Source: Skeletonema tropicum (Eukaryota > Bacillariophyta > Thalassiosirophyceae > Thalassiosirales > Thalassiosiraceae). From it: a stretch of 64,000 bases of DNA. Position 1 is the first letter of the stretch. Each line of letters opens with the position of its first letter. The notes under the pieces were generated by a model. The model ran no database searches. It saw nothing but the letters and a program-made list of their open reading frames with translations, and was not told the origin of the DNA. The DNA lies in the NCBI GenBank assembly GCA_037178625.1, contig JAWZXG010000024.1:186001-250000 (forward strand), given 5' to 3'. The position numbers were made by a program, and so were the translations under genes. This document shows positions 54,803 through 64,000 of this stretch, in pieces.

Positions 54803-56185
54803 ATGACCGATGACGATACAGAGCAGCAGTTGCGGGAGGAGATTGCTTCTCAGAAGGCAGCACTTGCTTATCTTCCCTCGACGCTATCGTTTATTGTTCA
54901 AGAAACGGGCCTTGCATCGCCTGAGACCAAAGCAAGGGCACAACTTATCAAAGAGCTCTCGGACAAAGAAGAACAGCTCGAGCTACTAATTGAATCGAAG
55001 CGAGTGGCAGCTGTTGTCCGTCTTCAAGACGAGCTGCATCCTCCTGAAAACTCTGGCGATTGTCCCATTTGTCTCGAAACAATTAAGAACGTGAATTCCA
55101 TGACAATTGTTCGTCTCTATTGCTGCGGTAGTTGGATTTGCAATCAGTGCGCCGAACATCACAGTGCCAACTGCGAGAAAGAAGGATTTGATACGATGTT
55201 TCGTGGCAAGTGCCCTCTTTGTCGAGAAGAGATACCTGATGACAATAAGAAAATCAGATCAATGGTGATGGAGCATTTAAACAAAGGTAGGGCTTGGGCG
55301 CAGACACTGGTTGGGATTTGGTACTGGTCTGAAGCGGGTAAGAAGTACGGCATCGCAATGGATGAAGAGAAAGGGAGAAAGTTGATCAAACAAGCCGCAG
55401 ATCAGCGTGATCCTAGCGCATTATGGTTCATGGCGGTGATCACTTCCGACAGCGACAAAACAATGAAATTTTTTCATTATTTCAAAGAGGCAGCGGATCT
55501 TGGATACCCAAAGGCGCAGTTACATGTAGCTAATCGATGTTTCAAGAACGGCGACTACAAGGAGGCCCTTCATTACACCACACTTGCAGCGAGTCAGGGC
55601 GAAACAAAAGCGTGCTCTCGGTTGGGGCATTATTTCTTCAAAGCTGAATGTGGTCTGGTCAGACCATCTTACATCCTTGCAAAGCATTACTCTGAAAAAT
55701 GTATCGAAGGTGCTAAAGAAACAGGATCATTCCATTCAGTAGCCGCCAGACTCCTGTCGTCTTCGATACTTAACCTTGGCCGTGCACGGTATGAAGGGGA
55801 ATTGGAAATACCTGGTCATAGTCCAATCCCAAAAATTTTGTTCTTTGCTCGCAAAACATTGGAAGTTGAAAGAGATTCATCAATCTTGACAGTTACTGCG
55901 ACTAAGAGCATATCATATTTTGAGAACCTGATGAAGGGTCATTGCGCAAACTGCAGGAAGGAGGAAGGATGCTCGTCATTCATGCGATGTTCACGATGTT
56001 CAGGAGCGTGGTACTGTGGAAAGGAATGTCAAGTGCAACACTGGAAGGATGGGCACAAGAGAGATTGCATCGAGAGCAAATCGATGTGCACGATGTTCAG
56101 GAGCGTGGTCTGTGTAGATGAAACGTCTAATACGAAGCGGTCGACATCTAAGACAGGCGCAAATAAAAAGAGCCAAGGCAATTAA
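54803..56185 (+). CDS. RING finger, Sel1-repeat and MYND zinc-finger protein with chimeric C-terminus
   Basis: Start taken at 54803 (good context; 460 residues). A coiled coil (~5-60) precedes a RING-type finger (~87-140: Cys-Pro-Ile-Cys...Cys-x2-Cys...His...Cys-Pro-Leu-Cys), which suggests E3 ubiquitin ligase activity. Sel1-like helical repeats (~180-320, Ala-Ala-Asp-Leu-Gly-Tyr-Pro-Lys-Ala-Gln-type) follow, then a MYND finger (~380-421, Cys-x2-Cys...Cys-x2-Cys...Trp-Tyr-Cys...Cys...His-x3-Cys) for protein binding. The last ~25 codons match the end of TRMO (Asp-Glu-Thr-Ser-Asn-Thr-Lys-Arg-Ser-Thr-Ser), then run into a small hairpin insertion that supplies the stop. A 21-bp direct repeat (55992-56012 and 56089-56109) marks the joint. 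Confidence 0.85.
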   Translation: MTDDDTEQQLREEIASQKAALAYLPSTLSFIVQETGLASPETKARAQLIKELSDKEEQLELLIESKRVAAVVRLQDELHPPENSGDCPICLETIKNVNSMTIVRLYCCGSWICNQCAEHHSANCEKEGFDTMFRGKCPLCREEIPDDNKKIRSMVMEHLNKGRAWAQTLVGIWYWSEAGKKYGIAMDEEKGRKLIKQAADQRDPSALWFMAVITSDSDKTMKFFHYFKEAADLGYPKAQLHVANRCFKNGDYKEALHYTTLAASQGETKACSRLGHYFFKAECGLVRPSYILAKHYSEKCIEGAKETGSFHSVAARLLSSSILNLGRARYEGELEIPGHSPIPKILFFARKTLEVERDSSILTVTATKSISYFENLMKGHCANCRKEEGCSSFMRCSRCSGAWYCGKECQVQHWKDGHKRDCIESKSMCTMFRSVVCVDETSNTKRSTSKTGANKKSQGN

Positions 56186-56540
56186 AAAATATCTATTTAG
56201 CGCCAAGCGTGCTATCGAAATTTGCCCTGGCTCTTTTTATTTGAGCCGGTAGATTCGATTGGAAGCGGTGCAGAAGATACAGTATGACTGTTGTATCTAT
56301 CAAATTGCTGGAGAAGGAATGAACATTTCGCTCAGGACAATATTCTTCATTTTAAATTGCACACATCATATTATCATTCTTGAAGAAGGAGGTTGTCTGT
56401 ACTCGAATCCGAGAAAAAAGAGCTAACCTGTACTTATACATATACTCATTATACTTATATTATGCTCAATCTGTTTCCTTATATTGCACATGAAGTTCGT
56501 CACTGCACTAAGAAAAATCTCAAATCACATGAAGTTTGAA
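56107..56540 (+). repeat. Duplicated TRMO tail and 3' flank
   Basis: Diverged copy of about 53440-53800 (TRMO last codons plus 3' flank). Shared words include tcaaatacgaagc-like, actgttgtatctatcaaattgctgg and cgtcactgcact. The TRMO coding part is interrupted by ~110 bp at ~56150-56262. Confidence 0.85.
56161..56242. repeat. 82-bp hairpin insertion within the TRMO-derived tail
   Basis: 21-bp arms at 56161-56181 and 56222-56242 are inverted complements with one mismatch (right arm ttgccctggctctttttatt). The TAA at 56183-56185 that ends the upstream gene lies just inside the left arm. Confidence 0.85.
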
Positions 56541-56732
56541 AACTTCTTCGACGTTATCAGTGAAAAGGCTTAGTCTATGGTCAGCCTAGCCATTTTTGCC
56601 CCTTTTGTTAGTTCTCAGTCACCACATACATTACTCATACTTATTATTCGCTTAAATTGCTGCTCTCAGTGAGCTGAGTCTGAATCCAGGACGGGCTAAG
56701 TGCAAAAGTGTAAAATGAAAAAGTTATACGCA

Positions 56733-57675
56733 TTATAACTCACGCCTACCAAGTGCAAAGTCACGATCCGACTCGTTCATCTCCCATACAAAACCGTATT
56801 CTTTGTTGTGCCAACTCTCGTAACTGCTTTGATTGTTTTGCCTTGGTCGAGCATGCTCTCCCAAACTGGAAGATGCAGCTGCCGTCGTTCGTCGCTGCCT
56901 GTCAGATCCTGGTCGACTTCTTGCCACAGCATTGGAATCTCCAAGCATCTGCTGCATCTTGAGTCCAGTGTGGAGCAAAAGTTGATTATGTCGGACTGAC
57001 GTTCCATTGACGCGATATTTGCGTTCATCAGAGTTCAAGTCCATCTTCTCGTAACATTGAACATATATTGCAACTTCATTGTTTCGCACCTCGACACCCA
57101 TGTCATAACTTAATGCCGAGCCGGTCGTATTCCGAAGCACTCCTTGCCCACTCCAAGCAGGATTCGGCATCACCCGACCAAGCCAGATTGGTTGGTCAGG
57201 GTCTTCATTGCCATTAACGTCTTTGCCATGAAATACAATCCATTCCCCGACAGTCAACTCGCACAAACGTCGTTCAGTTCTGAACGTTCATGACGGATTT
57301 GTCCAGCAACTTAAGCAACATTTCGGCCGGCCGTCTTCGTGCAAGCGTGTTTTGTGAATTCATATGCAGTATTATTTGCACCATGTCGACGGGAGAGAGA
57401 TTTGAATCCTGCTATTTGATAGGGTGCCTCGAACTCCAGCCCGATGAGGGTTTGCTCAGAGCTTTCATGCATCGTGGACACCACCATGGCTTCTGACGCA
57501 TATTAACTATACCTTCATTAGCAACAACAATCTGATAGTGTTTCATTATTCCTTCCAGTGTGATAAACTTTTCGTTGAGTGGCCTCTCAATTGGCTTGTA
57601 GTCAAAAGTATTCAGAAAGCTGCACATTTCTGTGCTCCCCTTTCTCGAAGTGATGCACAAGCGCATCATACACAT
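56733..57675 (-). pseudogene. Remnant of a repetitive unknown gene family
   Basis: Two minus-strand frames, 57675-57412 and 57266-56733, in different frames with stops between. The first has Trp-Trp-Cys-Pro-Arg-Cys-Met and a Met-Lys-His-Tyr-Gln-type segment. The second has Val-Gly-Glu-Trp-Ile-Val-Phe, Asp-Gln-Pro-Ile-Trp-Leu-Gly-Arg-Val and a basic, Ser-rich tail. I recall similar Trp-rich and Trp-Leu-Gly-Arg patterns at the ends of repetitive, transposon-like proteins in algae, but cannot name the family. The broken frames suggest decay. Confidence 0.5.
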
Positions 57676-58999
57676 CTTTCACGTTTTTGACATAATGAGA
57701 GTCTGTGTAATCCAGCTGACCAGAGTCTGTAGAAGATACAATACATTGATCAATTTTACTCTTCCACCGTCACCGATCCCATCATACGGCCCTTTGCCGT
57801 GTCCCGGAGCGCCGAAGTTGTAGACGAAAGCAGTGCGTGCGGCTCCTCGTCTGACTTTGAGCGGCCATCGGAGAACAACTGACAGAAGTAGAACCTCTTT
57901 TATGGTGTTCATCATCCTATTTATTTTATGTTGATATGACTTGTACCCTTACGTAAGTATCTTGCCATGGTGGTGAGGGTGGTTGGTCTGTAAAGCGGGC
58001 GGGGTTCCAGACCAGGGCTCACGGGTTCTAAGGCCTACGTAGGAATTCAAATCATCGTAGAACGTACATACTACCTATAAGTCCCACCTAATGCTGCACT
58101 TTTTGACATCAACCATGAAGCTGCCGCTCCTACCGACGACCACAACCATGCACACGCTTCAAATATAACCAATATATGCACCTATATCGCTCCCAATTAC
58201 TATTGGGTATATTATGGAGGCGTTTTTTTGTCGAGGTAGATGCCGTCGTTGAGATATTCGAGTCGCCATCAACGATATAATAATTGGTCATTTTCGTCCA
58301 CCTGTGGTATGATCCTTTTGGCAATGATACGCTGCACTAAAAGGTCCCCTACTTTACATATCTCATCTGCAATATAATATTGACTTCCAAGGTCGTGCCC
58401 CACGTATGAGAGTGCTCCCTCTATTGATTATTACCTAGGAGCACATGTGATCGGACATGTGATGTTTCACATAATTAATATGCAACAATCAACCATATAA
58501 ACAGTCCATAACAACAATGCAAACACAAATCTTCAACTCTCAACATAACAGAGGATGTCTGGGGGGTATACACGCTTCAGCAGCCGCAAAATAGGTGGTG
58601 GATGTCATATTATTTATCATGGTGTAGAGGCTTACATTTTGTAATTTATTGTACCAAATAATATTTAATATTATCCGATTGAAAACACTACTCCAAACAA
58701 TAACAATGTATATTATTACCGCAATGATGTGTTAGTTCTGTTTTGGATGTGTTTTGGACATTATTGGTGGCTGTATACAACAATTGATGGTGGATATTGT
58801 GCCCATTTGAGACGAGTTTTTTGTAATTATTGACTCGTCGCTTCAAGGAGTTAACAAGACTCTTTTTATCAGGTTTATGCCCCCCAATCATCGCTCTACA
58901 TCATATTATGACTGGGGCATAAGTTTTGGGGCTTCGTTCCTTCTATGATGCATCCTTTGGTGGCAGTGTTGGTCGCGACAAGGCGACAGGTGGCTGTTG
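57676..58999. other. Gene-poor stretch
   Basis: AT-rich, especially 58560-58760. Short frames (58688-58891, 58130-58324) without features. Nothing supported. Confidence 0.45.
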
Positions 59000-59552
59000 A
59001 TGATGGTGTGGCTAGATCACTTATATTCTTGGTGATTACGGTGATTACTGTGGCGATAAGCATAACCTACGAATAAGATATGTTTGGTTGTCAATTGGAA
59101 GGGGCAGGGCGGATTGATGGCACACCCTACTGCCTCTCTTTTGGATATATACGGCAGCGGCAGACTGTGTCGTCGAGGTTTAATTTCTAGCGATAAAATA
59201 TGTCGACGAAAATTAATTCGACGTTATTGTATACTGGTGAAATTTTTTAATAATGAACTACAATATGGGTGTAGAGTTCATTGCCAAAAAATTTCACCAG
59301 TATATCAAGATGGGACATTATATCACCATAGGACGCAAACACACCATGGTGCCGGTGCTCCTCTTCTTGGTGATGTTGAGTGGAGATGAAAAAGTGTTTG
59401 GCGATAGTTAGCCCGTCAAGAAAATATATTGATTTTTGCCTGTTTTGGGCTGCAAGGGTTAACAAATGTCATAGCGATAGTCATATCACACGGTATGTAC
59501 TATTCCTACGTTGATACTCCTACTTTTGAACTTAGACCGGGAGGCTTAGAAG
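59000..59552. repeat. 553-bp dispersed repeat, copy 1
   Basis: Matches 62631-63183 in the same orientation with scattered substitutions. Contains a 75-bp hairpin (59230-59304). The hAT MITE copy 2 inserted at its right end. Confidence 0.92.
59230..59304. ncRNA. 75-bp covarying hairpin, copy 1
   Basis: A 19-bp perfect outer stem, a 3x3 internal loop, then a 7-bp inner stem with an 18-nt-range apical part. All four differences from the second copy (62861-62935) keep or improve pairing: A-T to C-G at the 13/63 pair, an A.C mismatch to G-C at 21/55, and T-A to T.G at 25/51. This is listed as possible structured RNA only; no promoter or transcript is known. Confidence 0.4.
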
Positions 59553-60178
59553 TAGCGTAATGGAATTTCACCATTTTTGGAGGGGGTTGAAAATTGCAGG
59601 TTGAAATTTCAGAAATTTCAGAAATTTCAAGGGATTAAATTTCACTCTAGCTTATCCTGAGATAGTCGTAATACTTTGCACTCTGCAGTCAACACATCAC
59701 TCTAAGAGAGACTGTCAGCAAGCTTCTTTCCAAGCATCTTCTTCGCATCCATGATATGACGGAGGTTTTCCTTCCCTCGAAGAAGTGCAACACCAGTTGG
59801 ATCCTTCATCCTATTCCTATCCTTCACAAGAATGCTGTTCTTCAGAGGTTTGGCCCTACGCTCACAATCCATCGAACTGTCTACGAAGGAATAAGTAATA
59901 CTGCATTGTTAGTCGCCAGCATTTTGGTGAAGAGTTACTCTCCGCTGAGTTGACAAACTCATCATCTGGATGGTGCGTGGTGTTCTTTGGGGTTTGGTGG
60001 TTGGTGGAATGAAGGGTCTTAGGTTATTTTTGTGCTACGTGTTGGTTCAGTACCATCCGTTCGCGCCAGAATTTTTGTGAAATTTCATTGTTGGCCAAAA
60101 TTGGTGCAACTTTCACCCTGTAAATTTCACGAAAGTTGCAGTAGTGAAATTTCACCCTTTTGAAATTCCATTACGCTA
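59553..60178 (-). mobile_element. hAT-type MITE, copy 2 (626 bp)
   Basis: Same ends as 52-725 (TAGCGTAATGG and complement), inserted in the other orientation. It is flanked by the 8-bp duplication cttagaag at 59545-59552 and 60179-60186. It has a different internal deletion from copy 1: it keeps ttccttcgtag, which copy 1 lacks. Confidence 0.93.
59702..59872 (-). pseudogene. hAT transposase C-terminal remnant in MITE copy 2
   Basis: Minus-strand reading of ~56 codons, the same C-terminal Met-Asp-x-Glu-Arg...Arg-Asn-Arg-Met pattern as at 364-576. The part upstream of the Met differs because of the different internal deletion. Confidence 0.65.
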
Positions 60179-60487
60179 CTTAGAAGCCGTGTGTGGGCAC
60201 ACCCACGCGCCAACTATCCCGATACGCCTAGTCGAGCGTCGAGCAAGCTCGCGAGCAAGGAGGAAGGTTTGTGACACGTAAACAACAGCACATTCGAAGC
60301 GACACACAATAGTGGCAAAGTGACAGTCTCAAGACTAACGAGCTGATAAGAGAGTGGAGAGTCGCTGTCCCTGCGCTTGTTCTCGATTGAACCTCAACTT
60401 CTTCTGAAGGACGCCGCAGAGCAATTAAGAAAGCCAGGTATATTTCGCATAAAGAGGTGCACATTACGCTTATAGGTATTACATGGT

Positions 60488-61782
60488 TTACTCCACCTCT
60501 GATGTCGGAATCCTTACAAGAACTTGGTCTACCTTCATGTCGTCATTATTGTCATGCGAAGAATTTCCCCTACCCCCATACGTAGCTCTACCTTGTTGAT
60601 AAAGCGAGCCACAGCGATCAGCAGCACGGAGCGCGTGAGCAATCACACTTGCATCCACCTTTACTGGGCTATTATGTGAGGTCTCCCCAGGGTCAGCGGC
60701 ACGCTCAGCAATCTCTTGGATGGCCGCATCATCACTTGCATCAACTCCTACTCCAGCGAGAGTGATTGGTAGGCCAACATCTGAACAGAATTTGAGAACG
60801 GTTTGGAGTTCTGCTTGTGGCCTACCCTCGGCTATCAGCTGAGTTAGCAAGCCGAAGGCTACTTTCTCTCCATGCGTGTACTCCGTATGTTTAGGCTGTG
60901 TGGTTATACCATTGTGAACAGCATGTGCAATGCCAAGTCCTCCCGACTTCCGTTGTCACACAAAATGCAATAGATTGAAGTGAGTAAGTATAGATACATG
61001 TTTTATGATGCCCAAACAATCAAATGACTTACCTCAAACCCAAGACCACTCAAAAGAGTATTGGCCTCAACAACGCGTTCCAAGGCTGGAGTCAAAGCAT
61101 TTGCATCTACAGCTTGCACACCAGCTGCTCCATCCTCGATCAAAATTTCATAACACAGCTTGGCAAGTGCAAGACCGCTTTCTGTCTGCTTCGCACCTAA
61201 AAAGTTATCACCATTACATTCTCTCACTGAACGAGCTTCAAAGTAGGTTGCTAATGCATCCCCGAGTCCTCCTACAAGCATTCTGCTTGGAGCTTGAGCA
61301 ACAGCATATGTATCTACTAAAACGAGCGTAGGGTGACGTTTCGTAAATAGATAGTCCGCGAAGGAGCGGTCTTCGTGATACATGACACAAAGTGTACTAC
61401 ACGGGGCGTCCGTAGATGCTATAGTAGGACAAGACACAACTTCGCAACCACAGTTGATCGAAGCTGCACGGACTGCATCAATAACTTGCCCCCCTCCAAA
61501 TGCAACCAATGTTTTGGCATCGATATTCTTAGCATAACTGGCAATTTTTTCAGCTTCAGACTTGGTAGATACCCCACCGAATGCCATATCACTGAACTTG
61601 TAACCAGCATCTCGAAGAGCCTTAGCCCATATCGGACCGAGGATTCGCGAGGGTGTACCTGATGAGACTACGACGACTGGACCTTTCATACCGAGCTTTG
61701 TCATCTCTTTACCAAGATGGGCGGTGGCATTGGGGCCCTGGACATACCTCTCGGGGCTGCCGAATGTTTTCAAATGGCTCAT
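60488..61782 (-). CDS. Glycerol dehydrogenase-like (iron-containing alcohol dehydrogenase family)
   Basis: Two exons, 61782-61033 and 60946-60488, with an 86-nt GT-AG intron at 60947-61032 (phase 0), giving 402 residues. Seen: Phe-Gly-Gly-Gly-Gln-Val-Ile-Asp-Ala (NAD-binding loop), Pro-Thr-Ile-Ala-Ser-Thr-Asp-Ala-Pro-Cys-Ser, Gly-Gly-Leu-Gly-Asp-Ala (metal-binding Asp). Across the splice site are Gly-Gly-Leu-Gly-Ile-Ala-His-Ala-Val-His-Asn-Gly and Thr-His-Gly-Glu-Lys-Val-Ala-Phe-Gly with the two metal-binding His. This matches bacterial GldA, which oxidises glycerol to dihydroxyacetone with NAD. No targeting peptide is evident, so it is probably cytosolic. The family is mainly bacterial, so ancient transfer followed by intron gain is plausible. 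Confidence 0.93.
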
Positions 61783-62601
61783 GATGTGATGCTACACTTT
61801 GTTTTGTTTTATGCTTCGTGAAAAGTAGTGGCGAGCAAGCTACCTACGAGGAGGCAGAAGCAGTACTTATTTTTAGGAGAGAAGAAGCCTAAAAAATGCG
61901 AACACCTCTCAACCTGACCCGAACTCCATGAGATTCCAAAAAGATCGTTCTCCTTCCACCCTGGTCCAAAATCGAGATTTTGCTTCATAATATCTTTTTT
62001 CTGTTTTACCTTTTTGTCTCCATTTTAGAGTAACATTCGGGCATGCCCCCGAGGGCAGACTACATAATGATAGAACATACGTAAGTTTTGATACTTATTA
62101 CCTGTAGATAAGCTACCATGAAGTACTTTTCAACCATGGCTTCCGTCAGCTTCCGTCACTTGACACCTACGCAGCATGATAAAATGTACGAGAGTGCAAA
62201 ACAGTACCATCAACAGCCATAACCTCCCATGAATAATAGCGTGTAAGATTTCAGGGTCTAACTCAGTGTAACCGTGACCACCCTGTTGGGTACAAACTTC
62301 AATTCCAATCAAGTCAAATACATACTTAGTGTTGATATCAATGAACATTATTTTGTAACCATGTGTAATGAATTATCTTTTCAATAACATGAAGCCGCGA
62401 TGATGACTCAACACTCTATTGATCTCTTCCCTCTTCTAAGACATATGCCTCTCTGGCTTGTCGCTGGAGTTAGATTCTCTTGACGTCACAACTTTTAACG
62501 GATGCACTATACAATCACACCAACGTCTCTCATAAGATTAATTGTCTTTCTGGGGGTCTTTCCCTGTAATAACAACAGATGCTACCATAAGCACATGAAG
62601 T
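61783..62601. other. Intergenic upstream of the GldA-like gene
   Basis: Includes its promoter region and AT-rich sequence. A minus-strand frame at 62130-62348 (72 codons) has no features. Nothing supported. Confidence 0.5.
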
Positions 62602-62630
62602 GAGGGTTAGGGTTAGGGTTAGGGTTAGGG
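62602..62630 (+). repeat. Interstitial telomere-type repeat (TTAGGG)
   Basis: gaggg followed by four ttaggg units, ending exactly where the 553-bp repeat copy 2 begins at 62631. Copy 1 of that repeat has no telomere motif next to it. Confidence 0.92.
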
Positions 62631-63183
62631 ATGATGGTGTGGCTAGATCACTTATATTCTTGGTGAATACGGTGATTACTGTGGCGATAAGCATCACCTA
62701 CGAATAATATATGTTTGGTTGTCGATTGAGAGGGGCAGGGCGGAGTGATGGCACACCCTACTGCCTCTCTTTTGGATAAATACGGCAGCGGCAGACTGTG
62801 TCGTCGAGGGGAAATTTCTAGCGATAAAATATGTCGACGAGAATTAATTCGACGTTATTGTATACTGGTGAACTTTTTTAGTAATGAACTACAATATGGG
62901 TGTAGAGTTCGTTGCCAAAAAAGTTCACCAGTATATCAAGATGGGACATTATATCACCATAGGACGCAAACACACCATGGTGCCGGTGCTCCTCATCTTT
63001 GTGATGTTGAGTGGAGATGAAAAAGTGTTTGGCGATAGTTAGCCCGTCAAGAAAATATATTGATTTTTGCCTGTTTTGGTTAGTAAGAGTAAACAAATGT
63101 CGTAGCGATAGTCATATCACACGCTATGTACTATTCCTACGTTGATACTCCTACTTTTGAACTTAGACCGGGAGGCTTAGAAC
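62631..63183. repeat. 553-bp dispersed repeat, copy 2
   Basis: Partner of 59000-59552, beginning directly after the telomere-type repeat. Confidence 0.92.
62861..62935. ncRNA. 75-bp covarying hairpin, copy 2
   Basis: Same hairpin as 59230-59304 with four substitutions, all compatible with the stem. See that entry. Confidence 0.4.
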
Positions 63184-63479
63184 CCGTGATACGTAGAACT
63201 CTGGTACAAAATCCACGTAAAAAAAAATCGACGAAACGTGACGCGCCCCCTTCCCGCCAATTTTTTTATTAGTGAAATGCTCTAGCTTTGGGTCCGAGCG
63301 GCCAAAATCGAGATTGAAAGAGTTGATGTACCGGCTTTAAAGGTACTACCATCCTTTTGTCGACCGTAATGGGGGTTCTGTACATATGTTGGTTGGCCGA
63401 TAATTCCAACTCTCTGCTGAGAAATGCATGTGAGAGTACACTAGCTTTTTGCTAGACAAATTTGGCCGGCCATCAGCCA
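63184..63479. other. Short unique stretch
   Basis: No gene or repeat that I can support. Confidence 0.4.
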
Positions 63480-64000
63480 TAGCGTAATGGAATTTCAAAA
63501 GGGTGAAATTTCACTACTGCAACTTTCGTGAAATTTACAGGGTGAAAGTTGCACCAATTTTGGCCAACAATGAAATTTCACAAAAATTCTGGCGCGAACG
63601 GATGGTACTGAACCAACACGTAGCACAAAAATAACCTAAGACCCTTCATTCCACCAACCACCAAACCCCAAAGAACACCACGCACCATCCAGATGATGAG
63701 TTTGTCAACTCAGCGGAGAGTAACTCTTCACCAAAATGCTGGCGACTAACAATGCAGTATTACTTATTCCTTCGTAGTAATTCAGCTTACATGCGTGTTC
63801 CTGCATTGGCATGTACCAGATGATTTTGGGCGCGGATGGCTCTTATTTTGGGTGCGGGTATGTGCACAAATCAACTTTTTGTTCACTCTGCCGTCTACCA
63901 CGCTGTCATAGTTTGCCTGGCAATAACAACAACAATTCAATAATCTTCAACAATAATGCTTTTGACATGCGCCGCCAACGCCCTTTGTGGCATGAAGAAC
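63480..64000 (+). mobile_element. hAT-type element, copy 3, running off the window
   Basis: Starts with the same TAGCGTAATGGAATTTCA end and matches copies 1 and 2 to ttccttcgtag at ~63770, then continues with new sequence. No right end is in the window. An ATG at 63957 opens a frame to the window edge. It may be a longer, possibly autonomous, relative, or a truncated copy. Confidence 0.75.

Noticed and set aside
57960..58040. tRNA-like GGTTC...-type words
   Set aside because: No acceptor stem or cloverleaf could be built.
59247..59465. 72-codon minus ORF, present also at 62878-63096
   Set aside because: It starts inside the hairpin and its conservation follows the DNA repeat; no codon-type pattern of change was seen.

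Overview
The window looks like nuclear DNA of a stramenopile alga, most likely a centric diatom. The genes are eukaryotic (RNA polymerase subunit RPB6, a Dbp9/DDX56 helicase, a sirtuin, a BolA protein, TRMO, SET and MYND proteins). Introns are few, short (about 85-200 nt) and of GT-AG type, the telomere-type repeat is TTAGGG, and the transposons (Crypton, hAT, RLE-type LINE, LTR element) are kinds found in diatoms. Species cannot be named from the sequence alone.

Layout. 1-5851 is one copy of a 5.2-kb segmental duplication whose other copy is 41288-46456. It carries an EF-hand/hotdog-like gene and a SET-domain methyltransferase gene; copy 1 holds a hAT-type MITE that copy 2 lacks. Next come a DGQHR-domain gene fused to the duplication edge and a small secreted or targeted protein gene. 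From 7106 to 20527 there is a striking structure: a non-LTR retrotransposon (LINE, minus strand) with poly(A) at 13034 and a truncated 5' end at 16959. It is flanked on both sides by direct copies of the same ~3.57-kb segment, which carries a pRiA4b-ORF3-like/MYND gene. The copies begin and end at the LINE ends, as a giant target-site duplication would. The left copy was later hit by an internally deleted Crypton (9813-12186), and the right copy is the clean empty site. 20268-25662 is a 5.4-kb LTR element with no recognisable gag-pol; it abuts a 5'-truncated glycosyltransferase-like gene.

26.5-38.5 kb is gene-poor and repeat-rich: an unrecognised ORF, a foldback element with a 6-bp target duplication (31642-32421), a PIF1-type helicase remnant, three adjacent tandem arrays with units of ~175, ~186 and ~145 bp, and a TA-flanked MITE. 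38.5-41.2 kb holds RPB6 and, converging on it, a sirtuin with a C-terminal ZZ-like zinc finger; a second TA-MITE starts 40 bp upstream of the sirtuin ATG.

After duplication copy 2, 48.5-56.2 kb is the most ordinary gene region: a two-exon BolA gene, a divergent DBP9/TRMO pair, and a RING-Sel1-MYND gene whose 3' end is a duplicated TRMO tail interrupted by a small hairpin insertion. 56.7-63.2 kb holds remnants of a repetitive gene, a two-exon glycerol-dehydrogenase-like gene, and two copies of a 553-bp repeat containing a hairpin with compensatory substitutions. One of these copies abuts an interstitial telomere repeat. A second hAT MITE lies at 59553-60178. A third hAT copy starts at 63480 and runs off the window, possibly as a longer relative.

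The host genes show no shared pathway. The main theme is genome remodelling by mobile elements, with several genes duplicated, truncated or given new ends.
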